Assembly (NCBI RefSeq): GCF_913776855.1
Contig: NZ_CAJYQD010000023.1
Coordinates: forward strand, 1 to 64,000
DNA: 64,000 nucleotides
Direction: 5' to 3'
Origin: an uncultured Sphingomonas sp.
GTDB taxonomy: Bacteria > Pseudomonadota > Alphaproteobacteria > Sphingomonadales > Sphingomonadaceae
Positions 53,125-62,558 of this stretch are shown here, in pieces. A model generated the notes under the pieces. It was not told where the DNA came from and did no database searches. It was given only the letters and a program-made list of their open reading frames with translations. A program made the position numbers and the translations under genes. The stretch's first letter is position 1. Each line of letters begins with the position of its first letter.

Positions 53125-54915
53125 TCAATGGTTGTCGCGTGGCAACCCTCGCGTCTGGGCGATCTGCTGGAACGCTTCGGAGCCTTCGAGGATCGCGCCG
53201 GTCGACATCTGGCCGACGACCGAACGCTGGATCGCCTGCCACGGGGTCTGCGACGCCGGATACTGGTATCCCCCGGCGGCTTCCAGTTCCTGCCGACGCC
53301 CGGCCAGTTCCTCGTCCGACAGCAGCACGTCGGCGCGGCCTTTGCCCAAGTCGATGCGCACCCGGTCGCCGGTGCGCAGCAGCGCGAGGCCGCCGCCCGC
53401 CGCCGCTTCGGGCGAGGCGTTCAGGATCGAGGGCGAGCCGGACGTGCCCGACTGGCGGCCGTCGCCGATGCAGGGCAGCGCGCTGACGCCCTCGGTGATG
53501 AGGTAGGCCGGCGGGCGCATGTTCACGACCTCGGCCGCACCCGGATAGCCGATCGGCCCGGCGCCGCGCATGAACATCAGCGTTTCCGGGGTGATGCCGA
53601 GTGCGGGATCGTCGATGCGGTGGTGATAGTCCTCCGGCCCGTCGAACACGACCGCCGGCCCTTCGAACGCTTCCGGATCGTTGGGGTTGGACAGGTAGCG
53701 CTCGCGAAATTCGGGGCCGATCACGCTGGTCTTCATCACCGCCGCGTCGAACAGATTGCCCTTCAGGACGATGAAGCCGGCTTCTTCCTTCAGCGGCTGG
53801 CCGAACGGACGGATGACCTTTTCATCCTCGATCGTCGCGTCGCGGCAATTGTCGCCGATCGACTTGCCGTTCACGGTCAGCGCGTCTTCGGCGATCAGGC
53901 CGGCGCCCATCAGTTCCTTCACGACGGCGGGCACGCCGCCGGCGCGATAATAATCCTCGCCCAGATATTCGCCGGCGGGTTGCAGGTTCACCAGCAGCGG
54001 GACCTTGTGCCCCTGTTCCTGCCAATCCTCGATCGGCAGGTCGACGCCGATATGGCGGGCGATGGCGGCGAGGTGGATCGGGGCGTTGGTCGATCCGCCG
54101 ATCGCCGAATTGACCTTGATCGCGTTGTGGAACGCGTCCTTCGTGAGAATATCGGAGGGCTTCAAATCCTCACGTACCATGTCGACGATGCGGAGACCCG
54201 TGCGGTACGCGATCTCCTGTCGGTCGCGATACGGGGCGGGGATCGCCGCCGATCCGGGCAGCTGCATCCCCAGCGCCTCGGCCAGCGAGTTCATCGTCGT
54301 CGCCGTGCCCATGGTGTTGCAATAGCCGGTCGAGGGCGCCGACGACGAGACGAGGCGGATGAATTCCTTGTTGTCGATCTCTCCGGCCGCCAGCATCTGG
54401 CGCGCCTTCCACACGATGGTGCCCGAACCGGTCCGCTCGCCCTTGTGCCAGCCGTTCAGCATCGGGCCGACCGACAGGGCGATGGCGGGGATGTTGACGG
54501 TCGCGGCGGCCATCAGGCAGGCGGGCGTGGTCTTGTCGCAACCGATCGTCAGCACCACGCCGTCCAGCGGATAGCCATACAGCACCTCGACCAGCCCCAG
54601 ATAGGCGAGGTTGCGGTCGAGGCCGGCGGTCGGGCGCTTGCCGGTTTCCTGGATCGGGTGGACTGGAAATTCCAGCACGATGCCGCCCGCTTCGCGAATC
54701 CCCTCGCGCAGCCGTTCGGCCAGCACGAGGTGGTGACGGTTGCAGGGCGACAGGTCGCTGCCGGTCTGGGCGATGCCGATGATCGGCTTGCCCGATTGCA
54801 GCTCTTCCTGGCTCAGCCCGAAGTTCAGATACCGTTCGATATACAATGCCGTCATGTCGATATTGTCGGGATTGTCGAACCACGCGCGGCTGCGCAGGGG
54901 GGGCATGTCGGTCAT
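53125..54915 (-). CDS. IlvD/Edd-family sugar-acid dehydratase (arabonate/xylonate type)
   Basis: 596 residues, the length of pentonate dehydratases. 2Fe-2S ligands are visible as Cys58 ([10 protein letters not shown]), Cys126 ([11 protein letters not shown]) and Cys199 ([11 protein letters not shown]), followed by [13 protein letters not shown] and [18 protein letters not shown]. It converts an aldonic acid to a 2-keto-3-deoxy acid. Divergent FucP-like permease and AraD1-family genes suggest a non-phosphorylative L-arabinose or related pathway. Xylonate, galactonate or fuconate are alternatives. ATG 54915 begins [15 protein letters not shown]. Confidence 0.93.
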   Translation of the reverse strand: MTDMPPLRSRAWFDNPDNIDMTALYIERYLNFGLSQEELQSGKPIIGIAQTGSDLSPCNRHHLVLAERLREGIREAGGIVLEFPVHPIQETGKRPTAGLDRNLAYLGLVEVLYGYPLDGVVLTIGCDKTTPACLMAAATVNIPAIALSVGPMLNGWHKGERTGSGTIVWKARQMLAAGEIDNKEFIRLVSSSAPSTGYCNTMGTATTMNSLAEALGMQLPGSAAIPAPYRDRQEIAYRTGLRIVDMVREDLKPSDILTKDAFHNAIKVNSAIGGSTNAPIHLAAIARHIGVDLPIEDWQEQGHKVPLLVNLQPAGEYLGEDYYRAGGVPAVVKELMGAGLIAEDALTVNGKSIGDNCRDATIEDEKVIRPFGQPLKEEAGFIVLKGNLFDAAVMKTSVIGPEFRERYLSNPNDPEAFEGPAVVFDGPEDYHHRIDDPALGITPETLMFMRGAGPIGYPGAAEVVNMRPPAYLITEGVSALPCIGDGRQSGTSGSPSILNASPEAAAGGGLALLRTGDRVRIDLGKGRADVLLSDEELAGRRQELEAAGGYQYPASQTPWQAIQRSVVGQMSTGAILEGSEAFQQIAQTRGLPRDNH

Positions 54916-55054
54916 CGAAGTTCCGGTTCACCAGAGAGGCTGTGGGCAGGGACGGTCAGGGCGGTGAAGGGCGCGCGCTGGCAGGGTTCGGCATCCCGAA
55001 CCGCTCCCCCGCTTTCGTCCCCATGCCGCCGTTGACGCCATGCGTTACCGCATA

Positions 55055-55065
55055 TAGTCAGACAA
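55055..55065. promoter_or_regulatory. Candidate GntR/FadR-type operator
   Basis: TAGTCAGACAA fits TNGTNNNACNA, the FadR-subfamily GntR consensus, on both strands. It lies 70 bp before the permease gene in the 220-bp divergent region, where GntR regulators of sugar-acid clusters often bind. The consensus is loose and no regulator gene is in view. Confidence 0.4.
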
Positions 55066-55135
55066 AATCGAATAGGGCAAGCGATGCGACGGAACAAACC
55101 GTCCCGCCACGCCGCTCAAGAGGGAGAAGACGAGG

Positions 55136-56455
55136 ATGCCGGCCCCGATTTCCGCGCGCCCGGTGGGGGGCACGTCCGCCCCCGCCGGTGCGAGCTACGC
55201 GCCCGCGCTGACGCTGCTGGCCAGCCTCTTCTTCATGTGGGGGTTCATCACCGTCATCAACAACACGCTGTTGCCGCACCTGCGCAGCGTGTTCGACCTG
55301 AACTATACCCAGACCACGCTGATCGAGAGTGTGTGGTTCATCGCCTATTTCTTTGCGTCGATCCCTTCGGCGAAGCTGATCGAGCGGATCGGGTATCAGA
55401 AGTCGCTGGTCATCGGGCTGCTGGTGATGGCGGCGGGGGCGCTGGGCATGGTGCTGGCCGCCAGCCTGCCGTCGTACGGCGTCACGCTGGTCATGCTGTT
55501 CGTCATCGCCAGCGGCATTACGTTGCTGCAGGTGGCGGCCAACCCCTATGTCGCGGTGATCGGTCCTTCCGACACCGCGTCGTCGCGGCTCAATCTGGTG
55601 CAGGCGATGAATTCGGCCGGCACGATGCTGGCGCCGCTGTTCGGGGCGTATCTGATCCTTGGCCGGTCGAAGGGCGGCACGTCGGAGGCGGGCACGGTAC
55701 TGACGCAGGCCGAACGGCTGGCCGATGCGCAGTCGGTGATCCTGCCCTATGTGCTGGTCGCGGTCGTGCTGGTCGTGCTGGCGGTCATCATCGCCCGCTT
55801 TCCGCTGCCCGCCATGGGATCGGCGACCAGCCGCGTCGCGAAGGAAGAGCGCAAGAAGCATTCGCTGTGGAACCACCGCAACCTGGTGTTCGGCGTGCCG
55901 GCGATCTTCATCTACCTGATCGCAGAGATCGGCGTCGCCAACCTGTTCGTGAACTTCGTCAGCCAGCCCGATATCGCCAACGTGACCAACGAACTGGCCG
56001 GGCGGTATCTGACGCTGCTGTGGGGCGGGATGATGGTCGGCCGCTTCGTCGGCAGCTTCGTGATGCAGAAGGTGGACGCGGGCAAGGTGCTGGCGTTCTT
56101 CTCGATCGGTGCATTCGTCGTGATGCTCGGCGCGACGTTCCTCCACGGGCCGGCGGCGATGTGGTCGCTGATACTGGTCGGGCTGTTCCATTCGATCATG
56201 TTCCCGACGATCTTCACGCTGGGCATCAAGGGGCTGGGGCCGCTGACCGAGGAAGGCTCGGGGTTGCTGATCATGGCGATCGCCGGCGGTGCGCTGGTAG
56301 TGGTGCAGGGCTGGCTGGCCGACAAATACGGCCTGCAATGGTCGTTCCTGCTGACCGCTGCGTGTGAACTCTACATCCTGTTCTATGCGCTGTGGGGGTC
56401 GAAGGTGACCAACCCGATCGCCGACGTGCCGCCCGACACCGACGTCTTCAATTAA
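55136..56455 (+). CDS. FucP-like sugar:H+ symporter (MFS)
   Basis: 439 residues, 12 helices. The family signatures are FFMWGFITVINNTLLPHL near residues 33-50, FFASIPSAKLIERIGYQKSL, LLQVAANPYVAVIGP and RLNLVQAMNSAGTMLAPLFG, as in L-fucose permease. Sugar identity is uncertain; the cluster suggests L-arabinose, L-fucose or D-galactose-type substrates. ATG 55136 follows GGAGAAGACGAGG. Ten bases separate it from the AraD1-family gene, so they are co-transcribed. Confidence 0.92.
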   Translation: MPAPISARPVGGTSAPAGASYAPALTLLASLFFMWGFITVINNTLLPHLRSVFDLNYTQTTLIESVWFIAYFFASIPSAKLIERIGYQKSLVIGLLVMAAGALGMVLAASLPSYGVTLVMLFVIASGITLLQVAANPYVAVIGPSDTASSRLNLVQAMNSAGTMLAPLFGAYLILGRSKGGTSEAGTVLTQAERLADAQSVILPYVLVAVVLVVLAVIIARFPLPAMGSATSRVAKEERKKHSLWNHRNLVFGVPAIFIYLIAEIGVANLFVNFVSQPDIANVTNELAGRYLTLLWGGMMVGRFVGSFVMQKVDAGKVLAFFSIGAFVVMLGATFLHGPAAMWSLILVGLFHSIMFPTIFTLGIKGLGPLTEEGSGLLIMAIAGGALVVVQGWLADKYGLQWSFLLTAACELYILFYALWGSKVTNPIADVPPDTDVFN

Positions 56456-56465
56456 GGAAACTCCG

Positions 56466-57452
56466 ATGACCCTTCGTCTGTTGCAGCGCGTCGTTCCAGC
56501 GCGCGCCGTGATCGCCGCGACCGACGCCGGTGCGCACATCGTACCGGGCGTCGACAGCGTCCGCGCGCTGGCGCTGCGTGCGATCGAGGCCGGCCAGAGC
56601 ATCGCTGATACGGTCGCAGCACTGGGGCAGGGTGAAGCGGTCGATGTCGTTGCGCTGCTGGAGTCAGGCGCGATCGGATCGCCGATCGACCATGACGATG
56701 CGGCGCACGTCATCCTGACCGGCACGGGCCTGACCCATCTCGGTTCGGCCGAGGGGCGCGACAAGATGCACCGCGCTGCCGCCGAAGCCGCGACCCAGAC
56801 CGATTCGATGCGGATGTTCCTGGAGGGGGTCGAGGGCGGCAAGCCGGCGGCGGGCGAAGTCGGGCAGCAGCCCGAATGGTTCTTCAAGGGCGACGGCACG
56901 CAGCTGGTGGCGCCGGGCGGCGATTTCACCATGCCGCATTTCGCGCAGGACGGCGGCGAGGAACCGGAGCTGGCGGGCATCTACCTGATCGGTCCCGACG
57001 GTACGCCGCATCGCATCGGCCTCGCGCTCGCCAACGAGTTTTCGGACCATGTGACCGAACGGCACAATTATCTGTGGCTGGCGCACAGCAAGCTGCGGCA
57101 GGCGGCGCTCGGTCCGGAGCTGCTGGTCGGCGCCGCGCCCGATCATATCGAGGGGAGCAGCCGGATCGTGCGGGATGGCGCGACGATCTGGGAAAAGCCG
57201 TTCCTGTCGGGTGAGGCGAACATGTCGCACAGCTTGGGCAACTTGGAGCATCACCACTTCAAATATCCGCTGTTCCGGCGGCCGGGGGATATCCACGTCC
57301 ATTTCTTTGGCACGGCGACGCTGTCGTTTTCGGACGGGGTGCGGACGGAAGAAGGCGATGTGTTCGAGATCGAAGCGGCGCCGTTCACGCTGCCGCTCAG
57401 GAACCGGCTGACGCGGGCGGCGGACGTGCCGGTGGCGGTGAGGGTTCTTTAG
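56466..57452 (+). CDS. AraD1/GguC family protein (FAH-like), sugar-acid catabolism
   Basis: 328 residues of the fumarylacetoacetate-hydrolase-like fold. Recognised by GTGLTHLGSAEGRDKMH, EWFFKGDGTQLVAPGG, ANEFSDHVTERHNYLWLAHSKLR and FFGTATLSFSDGVRTEEGD. Members termed AraD1 or GguC are placed in pentose acid pathways downstream of an arabonate dehydratase. The exact reaction, dehydration of 2-keto-3-deoxy-arabinonate or a hydrolase-type step, is not certain. Last gene of the plus-strand operon. Repeats follow. Confidence 0.88.
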   Translation: MTLRLLQRVVPARAVIAATDAGAHIVPGVDSVRALALRAIEAGQSIADTVAALGQGEAVDVVALLESGAIGSPIDHDDAAHVILTGTGLTHLGSAEGRDKMHRAAAEAATQTDSMRMFLEGVEGGKPAAGEVGQQPEWFFKGDGTQLVAPGGDFTMPHFAQDGGEEPELAGIYLIGPDGTPHRIGLALANEFSDHVTERHNYLWLAHSKLRQAALGPELLVGAAPDHIEGSSRIVRDGATIWEKPFLSGEANMSHSLGNLEHHHFKYPLFRRPGDIHVHFFGTATLSFSDGVRTEEGDVFEIEAAPFTLPLRNRLTRAADVPVAVRVL

Positions 57453-57457
57453 GCTTC

Positions 57458-57553
57458 GTCGTTCCGGCGGAGGTCGGGAGCCATTGTGTCGGGCGGTTTC
57501 GATGGAACCGCGACCGCCCCGTGTCAGTGGATCCCGGCTTTCGCCGGGATGAC
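57458..57553. repeat. Family A inverted-pair repeat
   Basis: Arms GTCGTTCCGGCGGAGGTCGG and CCGGCTTTCGCCGGGATGAC. It begins 5 bases after the AraD1-family stop. Confidence 0.8.
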
Positions 57554-57570
57554 GGGTGGGGGCCATGCGC

Positions 57571-57663
57571 GTCACTCCCGTCGAGGCGGGATTCGGTTGG
57601 CGCTGTTGTTGCGGGTTTGTCGAGACGGAGGCGTGTTTGGATTCCCGCCTTTGCGGGAATGAC
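57571..57663. repeat. Family A inverted-pair repeat
   Basis: Arms GTCACTCCCGTCGAGGCGGG and CCCGCCTTTGCGGGAATGAC, with a more diverged spacer. Second of three repeats in the 467-bp gene-free stretch 57453-57919. Confidence 0.8.
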
Positions 57664-57779
57664 GGGCAGGGCGGGCGCGCGTTCGAACTGTTTCATTGCC
57701 GTTCACCGTTTGTCACCCGCGCGCGCCAGAATTGCTCTCCGCCCTTCCTCTCTGTTCCAACTTTTTTCACCCACGCCGC

Positions 57780-57902
57780 CCGTTTGCTTCGAGCGCAGGT
57801 TCGAGCTTGTCGAGAACCGTAGTCGAGAAGGGGGTGCCCCGAGCGACCGGGTTCTCGACGGACGCTTCTCGACAAGCTCGAACCTGCTCGAACCGAACGG
57901 GG
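57780..57902. repeat. Family B repeat
   Basis: Inverted orientation relative to 52957-53078: GCTTCGAGCGCAGGTTCGAG on the left and GCTCGAACCTGCTCGAACCG on the right. The stretch 57664-57779 between repeats shows nothing recognisable. Confidence 0.8.
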
Positions 57903-57919
57903 GGCGGCGTGGGGGGGGC

Positions 57920-58375
57920 CTACCCAAGCAACGGGGCGATCCGGTCGAGCAGCGGCAACTGGCTTTTCAGCATCATCGTCCGCGCTTCGGCGACCGGCAT
58001 CCAGCGCGCGGCATCGACTTCGGGAAAGCTGCGGCGGCGGCCGCTGCGCGGGGGCCATTCCAGTTCGAACGTCATGCTGGTGATGGCATGGGTGTCGACA
58101 TCCTGTTCGGCGGCGAAGGCCGATACCGATTTCCCGCCCGCCTGTCGCACCGTGCCCAGCGGCGCGAGCGGGGCGACGACCGCCACGCCCAGTTCCTCCG
58201 CGACCTCGCGGCGGGCGGCGTCCTCGACGGCTTCGTCCGGTTCGACATGGCCCTTGGGAATCTGCCACGCGCCGACCTGCCGCCGCGCCCAATAGGGACC
58301 GCCGGGATGGACGAGCAGCACCGCCGGGCTGGGCGTGCGACGATATAGCAGGATGCCCGCGCTATGCTGTGGCAT
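57920..58375 (-). CDS. NUDIX hydrolase
   Basis: 151 residues. The complete Nudix box GX5EX7REUXEEXGU is seen at residues 42-64 (GHVEPDEAVEDAARREVAEE then LGV). Start MPQHSAGILLYRR is a typical AP4A/8-oxo-dGTPase-like opening. These enzymes hydrolyse nucleoside diphosphates linked to a group X. The substrate cannot be read from sequence. An ATG at 58459 in frame would add 28 residues and overlap the alkB start, so 58375 is preferred. Divergent from alkB. Confidence 0.9.
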   Translation of the reverse strand: MPQHSAGILLYRRTPSPAVLLVHPGGPYWARRQVGAWQIPKGHVEPDEAVEDAARREVAEELGVAVVAPLAPLGTVRQAGGKSVSAFAAEQDVDTHAITSMTFELEWPPRSGRRRSFPEVDAARWMPVAEARTMMLKSQLPLLDRIAPLLG

Positions 58376-58457
58376 GAAGCTGTCCCCGTTTTCATGGGCG
58401 ATCGTGATCGTCGCCGCTTGTTGATGGAGAGACGCCGCCGACCCATGTTGCGTTCCC

Positions 58458-59051
58458 ATGATGTCGCAACTTGACCTGTTCGCCCCCGAACCGGCCCTGA
58501 CCGGACTGACCCATCGGCCGGGCGTGCTGCCGGCCGACGAACTGGTCGGTCTTGCCGATGCGATCGATGCCGCGCCGCTGACCCCGTTCCGGTTTCAGCA
58601 ATGGACCGGCCTCAGGCTGACCGCTTCCTATGGCTGGCATTATGATTTCGAAGCGGGGCGGGTCGGACGGGCTGAGCCGATGCCCGACTGGCTGTTGGCG
58701 GTGCGCGACGTGGCGGCGGGCGTCGCGGGCGTGCCGCCCGACGCGCTCGTCCAGGCATTGCTGACCCGCTACGATCCGGGGGCGGGGATCGGCTGGCATC
58801 GCGACCGGCCGGTGTTCGAGCATGTCGTCGGCCTGTCGATCGGCGCGCCGGCGACGTTACGCTTTCGACGGCGGAACGCGGACGGGTTCGACCGGTTCGC
58901 GCAGGATCTGCGCGCGGGGGATGCGTATCATCTGACCGGTGCGGCGCGGTGGGATTGGGAACATGGCATCGCACCGATGGACGCGACGCGCTGGTCGATC
59001 ACCTTTCGCAGCCTGACAGCGGGGTTCCGACAGGAGGTGGGCCTTGCGTGA
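58458..59051 (+). CDS. AlkB-like 2OG-Fe(II) dioxygenase with N-terminal QLDLF motif
   Basis: 197 residues. Iron ligands His114 and Asp116 (WHRDRP) and His169 (WDWEHGI), and 2-oxoglutarate-binding Arg178 and Arg184 (RWSITFR). This is the AlkB set for oxidative removal of 1-methyladenine and 3-methylcytosine from DNA. Residues 4-8 are QLDLF, an exact match to the sliding-clamp-binding consensus QL(S/D)LF. Its stop overlaps the HIRAN gene. An ATG one codon later is possible. Confidence 0.92.
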   Translation: MMSQLDLFAPEPALTGLTHRPGVLPADELVGLADAIDAAPLTPFRFQQWTGLRLTASYGWHYDFEAGRVGRAEPMPDWLLAVRDVAAGVAGVPPDALVQALLTRYDPGAGIGWHRDRPVFEHVVGLSIGAPATLRFRRRNADGFDRFAQDLRAGDAYHLTGAARWDWEHGIAPMDATRWSITFRSLTAGFRQEVGLA

Positions 59052-59430
59052 GTTGAGCCTGCATGTGGTCGGCGCCGACTTCCCCAATAAGGGCGGCGGC
59101 AATCGCCGGTTCGAGATTTTGCTGTGCACACCGGGCGAGACGGTGGCGCTGGTGCCCGAACCGCGCAACCCGGTCGATCCGAATGCGGTGATGGTGCTGA
59201 GCGCGCGCGGGGTGCAGATCGGGTATCTCACCGCCGACCGGGCAGCTTGGATCGGGGCGATGCTGCGGCAGGGGCGTGAAGCGGCGGCGGTGTTCCAGCA
59301 GGCGACGCCAATGGGCGCGGCGATCCGGGTGGCGTTCGACGGGGCGGTGCCGACGTTACCGGCGGTTGTGGCGGCAGCGGCGGACCCGGAACCGGAGTTC
59401 TGGCCGGATGACGTTCCGCCCGACGATTAG
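59044..59430 (+). CDS. HIRAN-domain protein coupled to alkB
   Basis: 128 residues with a single HIRAN domain: SLHVVGADFPNKGGGNRRFE, PGETVALVPEPRNPVDPNAV and GVQIGYLTADRAAWIG. HIRAN domains bind single-stranded 3' DNA ends or act in DNA repair. Here it is stand-alone. The TTG start at 59044 lies 8 bp inside alkB, indicating coupling. An acidic C-terminal tail (DPEPEFWPDDVPPDD) follows. Confidence 0.85.
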   Translation: MRELSLHVVGADFPNKGGGNRRFEILLCTPGETVALVPEPRNPVDPNAVMVLSARGVQIGYLTADRAAWIGAMLRQGREAAAVFQQATPMGAAIRVAFDGAVPTLPAVVAAAADPEPEFWPDDVPPDD

Positions 59431-59468
59431 GATTAGGGGCTGCGCCGAACCGAGGCGGACGCGCGCCC

Positions 59469-60770
59469 TCAATCCTCCATGATCTGGCTGTGCGTCCGCG
59501 TATCGCGCATCCGCAGGTACACGACCAGCGAAACGGCGATCATCGCCGTCACATACCAGTAGAAGCCGCGTTCGAAGCCCGCGTCCTTGAACTTCAGCGC
59601 GACGACCTCCGCCGTGCCGCCGAACAGGGTGTTGGCCAGCGCATAGGGCAGCGCCACGCCCAGCGCACGGATATGCGCCGGGAACAGCTCGGCCTTCACC
59701 ACCGCGTTGATCGAGGTATAGCCGGTGACGATCACCAGCGCGCCCATCACCAGCAGCCCGGCGGTAATCGGATCGCGCGTCGTCTCGAGGGTGGAGAAGA
59801 TCGGATAGGTGAACAGCACGCCTGCCAGGCCGAACGCGATCATCAATGGCTTGCGCCCGATCCGGTCGCTGAGCGCACCGGCGACCGGTTGCAGCAGCAT
59901 GAAGACGAACAGCGTTACGCCGTTGATCTGGCTGGCGACTTCGCGGCTGAACCCGGACGTGTTGACCAGGAATTTCTGCATGTAGATTGAGTAAGCGTAG
60001 AAGGCGAGCGTGCCACCCGCCGTCAGCAGCATGACGACGGCGGTTTCCTTCGGATGCTGGGTCAGCAGCTCGAGAAAGCCCGATTTGGGCGCGCCCGCCG
60101 CCTTGGCATTGGTGAAGCTGTGGCTTTCGGCCAGGCCGCGCCGGATCCAGAACACGACCACCGCCAGCACCGCGCCGATGGCGAACGGAATGCGCCAGCC
60201 CCATGCGTCGAGCTGCCCTTCGCTCATCGTCGATTGCAGCACGAGCAGGACGAGGATCGCGAGCAGCTGTCCCGAAATCAGCGTGACATATTGGAAGGAC
60301 GAGAAGAAGCCGCGCCGGTCCTTGCCCGCCATTTCCGACAGATAGGTCGCGCTGGCGCCATATTCGCCGCCGACCGACAGCCCCTGCATCAGCCGGGCGA
60401 TCGTCAGCAGGATCGGGGCGGCGATGCCGATCGTTTCGAACCCTGGCGTCAACGCGATCATCAGCGATCCGGCGCACATCAGCGTGACCGAGATCGACAG
60501 CCCGGCCTTGCGCCCATGGCGGTCGGCATAGATGCCCATGATCCACGCGCCGATCGGCCGCATGATGAACCCGACCGCGAAGACCGCCGCGGTACCGAGC
60601 AGCTGTGCCGTCCGGTCGGTGCTGGGAAAGAAATGCGGCGCGAAATAGAGCGAGAAGGCCGCATAGACATACCAGTCGAACCACTCGACCAGGTTGCCGG
60701 TGGACCCACCGATGATCGCCTTGAGGCGGGCGGCGCGGTCGGGCGTGGCGGAGGCTGGACGGTTGTTCAT
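59469..60770 (-). CDS. MHS-family MFS transporter (KgtP-like dicarboxylate:H+ symporter)
   Basis: 433 residues, 12 helices. Motifs include GGSTGNLVEWFDWYVYAAFS, GIYADRHGRKAGLSISVTLM, ARLMQGLSVGGEYGASATYL and DRIGRKPLMIAFGLAG. It most resembles alpha-ketoglutarate permease KgtP. The standard length, without the periplasmic insert of the other MHS protein at 33.7 kb, makes them distinct. Stands alone on the minus strand. Confidence 0.92.
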   Translation of the reverse strand: MNNRPASATPDRAARLKAIIGGSTGNLVEWFDWYVYAAFSLYFAPHFFPSTDRTAQLLGTAAVFAVGFIMRPIGAWIMGIYADRHGRKAGLSISVTLMCAGSLMIALTPGFETIGIAAPILLTIARLMQGLSVGGEYGASATYLSEMAGKDRRGFFSSFQYVTLISGQLLAILVLLVLQSTMSEGQLDAWGWRIPFAIGAVLAVVVFWIRRGLAESHSFTNAKAAGAPKSGFLELLTQHPKETAVVMLLTAGGTLAFYAYSIYMQKFLVNTSGFSREVASQINGVTLFVFMLLQPVAGALSDRIGRKPLMIAFGLAGVLFTYPIFSTLETTRDPITAGLLVMGALVIVTGYTSINAVVKAELFPAHIRALGVALPYALANTLFGGTAEVVALKFKDAGFERGFYWYVTAMIAVSLVVYLRMRDTRTHSQIMED

Positions 60771-60834
60771 GGCAAGGGGCTATCGCGTAGCGCCGGTCGC
60801 GCCAACCCCCGTGACGACTGGTAGCGGTACCTTG

Positions 60835-61608
60835 TCAGAAACTGCCCTGTACGCTGGCCCCCGCCGGAATGCCCGCAAATGGCAGCGTCGCCGCGCCGTC
60901 CCCCGTCAGCGCGAAGCGCAGCGTCCCGTCCTCGTTGATCGTCGCGTCCATCAGCGTCTTGCGCCGCTGATCGGCAGGAACCAGCCGCACGCGGGTCTGG
61001 GTACCGATATGCTCGGCGGTCAGCAGCATCGCCGGGGTCGGGGTGGCGACGTTGCCGGGCTTCGTCACGCAACTGCCCGGATCGATCGCGATGCGGCCAT
61101 CGGCCATGGCCGATCCGGCGAAGGTCGACAGCACGGGCAGGTCGACCTGCCACGTCGAATCGCAGGCAAAGGGCAGGTTGGGCTGGAGCGCTGCCAGCAG
61201 CGACGCGTCGGCCGATCCGCTCACCCGGTCGAGCCGGACACCGCCGGGACGCAGCAGCGCCTGTCCGCCCAGATCGGTATCGGCGCCGGTCGCGGTCCAG
61301 TCGACCGCGAACCCCAGGCTGGTCAGGCTGCGGAGCGGTGCGAAATGCCATTCGAGGCGGCTGCCCCCCGCAATGCCGACTTCGCCGTTCCACACCGTGC
61401 CGCCCACGCCGCTGCGCCAGTCGGTATTGCCCGCGATCAGGCTGGCCGGCAGCGTCACGATCATCGCGACCGCGAACGAGGCTATGCCGAGTGCTGCGAA
61501 GCGGATACTACGCCGACGTGCCAGCAACCGGGAAGGACTCGACAATGCGATCGCGGCGCTCGACGCTTGGACTGGTGCGCGATGCGGTGCTGCTGTCGTC
61601 GGTGGCAT
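60835..61608 (-). CDS. gspN: Type II secretion system protein N (GspN)
   Basis: Up to 257 residues, a single-helix inner-membrane protein: RRRSIRFAALGIASFAVAMIVTLPASL then periplasmic repeats with VGGTVWNGEV and GSRLEWHFAPLRSL, which match T2SN. ATG 61608 overlaps the 5' end of the divergent gene by 64 bp. In-frame TTG codons at 61545 or 61527 would place the helix closer to the start and remove most or all of that overlap, so the start is unsettled. GspN assists pseudopilus or secretin assembly. Confidence 0.75.
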   Translation of the reverse strand: MPPTTAAPHRAPVQASSAAIALSSPSRLLARRRSIRFAALGIASFAVAMIVTLPASLIAGNTDWRSGVGGTVWNGEVGIAGGSRLEWHFAPLRSLTSLGFAVDWTATGADTDLGGQALLRPGGVRLDRVSGSADASLLAALQPNLPFACDSTWQVDLPVLSTFAGSAMADGRIAIDPGSCVTKPGNVATPTPAMLLTAEHIGTQTRVRLVPADQRRKTLMDATINEDGTLRFALTGDGAATLPFAGIPAGASVQGSF

Positions 61609-62558
61609 CGGTCGCGTCCCCCCTGATGGCTGCGAAACGGAGCAAGCGCTCCGCCGCGTTGCTGGTTCCGCTGACCGGAGACCGCGCGGCGCTGGGCCTT
61701 AGCATACGCAATGCGGCGATGCTTGCCGAAAGCGACGTCGGCGCGCTGGCGGTGCTCGATACCGGCGGGACGGCGGCGGGGGCGGCGAACGCGGCGCGCG
61801 CGGCGGTGAAGCGCGGGGCGGCGCTGCTGCTGGGGCCGCTGTCGGCGGCGGAGACGCGGGCGGTGGCGGCGGCGGTCAGCGTGCCGGTCGTGGCACTCAC
61901 CAACGACGCGGCGGCGCGTGGCGGGCCGGCATTCGTGTTCGGCATCACCCCGGCACAGGCGACGGCGGCGATCCTCGGCTATGCGCGCTCGCGCGGCGTG
62001 CGGCGGATCGTGGCGGTCGATGACGGCACGCCATGGTCGCAGGCATCAGTCGCGGCGGCGCGGGCGAGCGAGGCCGATCTTGGGCTGACCATCGTGCCGG
62101 TGACCGGCGCGACGATCCCGCCGGGGGTCGAGGGTGATGCGGCATTCGTGGCCGGTTCGGCGGTGGCGATCGCGCCGGTGCTCCGGAACCGGGGGATGCA
62201 GTTGCTGGCGACGATGCAGACGCTCGACTATCGCCCCGATGCGTTGACCGCGTTGGAAGGGGCGTGGATCGCCAGTCCCGATCCGGCGAAGTTCGCGAGC
62301 TTCGCGACCGCCTATGCCGCGCGCAACGGCGGTCGGCCCGGTGCGATCGCGGCGCTGGGCAACGACGCCGCGCTGATCGCCAAGGCGCTGCGCGACAGCG
62401 ACCAGATGACGCGCGAGGGGGTGCTGCGCGAGGCCGGGTTCGACGGCGTGACCGGGCCGGTGCGCTTCCGGTCGGACGGCAGCTGCGCGCGCGACTTCGC
62501 GATCCTCGTCCCCACCAACGGCGTGTACGACAAGGTGGCGGAGAGCCGCGGGGCATGA
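61545..62558 (+). CDS. Periplasmic-binding (LivK/LpoA-like) protein in the gsp operon
   Basis: 337 residues. An N-terminal signal peptide (LVRDAVLLSSVASVASPLMA) then a type I periplasmic-binding fold: SAALLVPLTGDRAALGLSIRN, AVKRGAALLLGPLSAAET and VPVVALTNDAAARGGP. No lipobox was seen. These resemble amino-acid-binding proteins and the PBP-activator LpoA, but no ABC transporter genes accompany it. It overlaps gspJ by 4 bp (ATGA), so it belongs to the secretion operon. A role in guiding the pseudopilus through peptidoglycan is a guess. ATG 61545 follows GGAAGGA. Confidence 0.8.
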   Translation: MRSRRSTLGLVRDAVLLSSVASVASPLMAAKRSKRSAALLVPLTGDRAALGLSIRNAAMLAESDVGALAVLDTGGTAAGAANAARAAVKRGAALLLGPLSAAETRAVAAAVSVPVVALTNDAAARGGPAFVFGITPAQATAAILGYARSRGVRRIVAVDDGTPWSQASVAAARASEADLGLTIVPVTGATIPPGVEGDAAFVAGSAVAIAPVLRNRGMQLLATMQTLDYRPDALTALEGAWIASPDPAKFASFATAYAARNGGRPGAIAALGNDAALIAKALRDSDQMTREGVLREAGFDGVTGPVRFRSDGSCARDFAILVPTNGVYDKVAESRGA

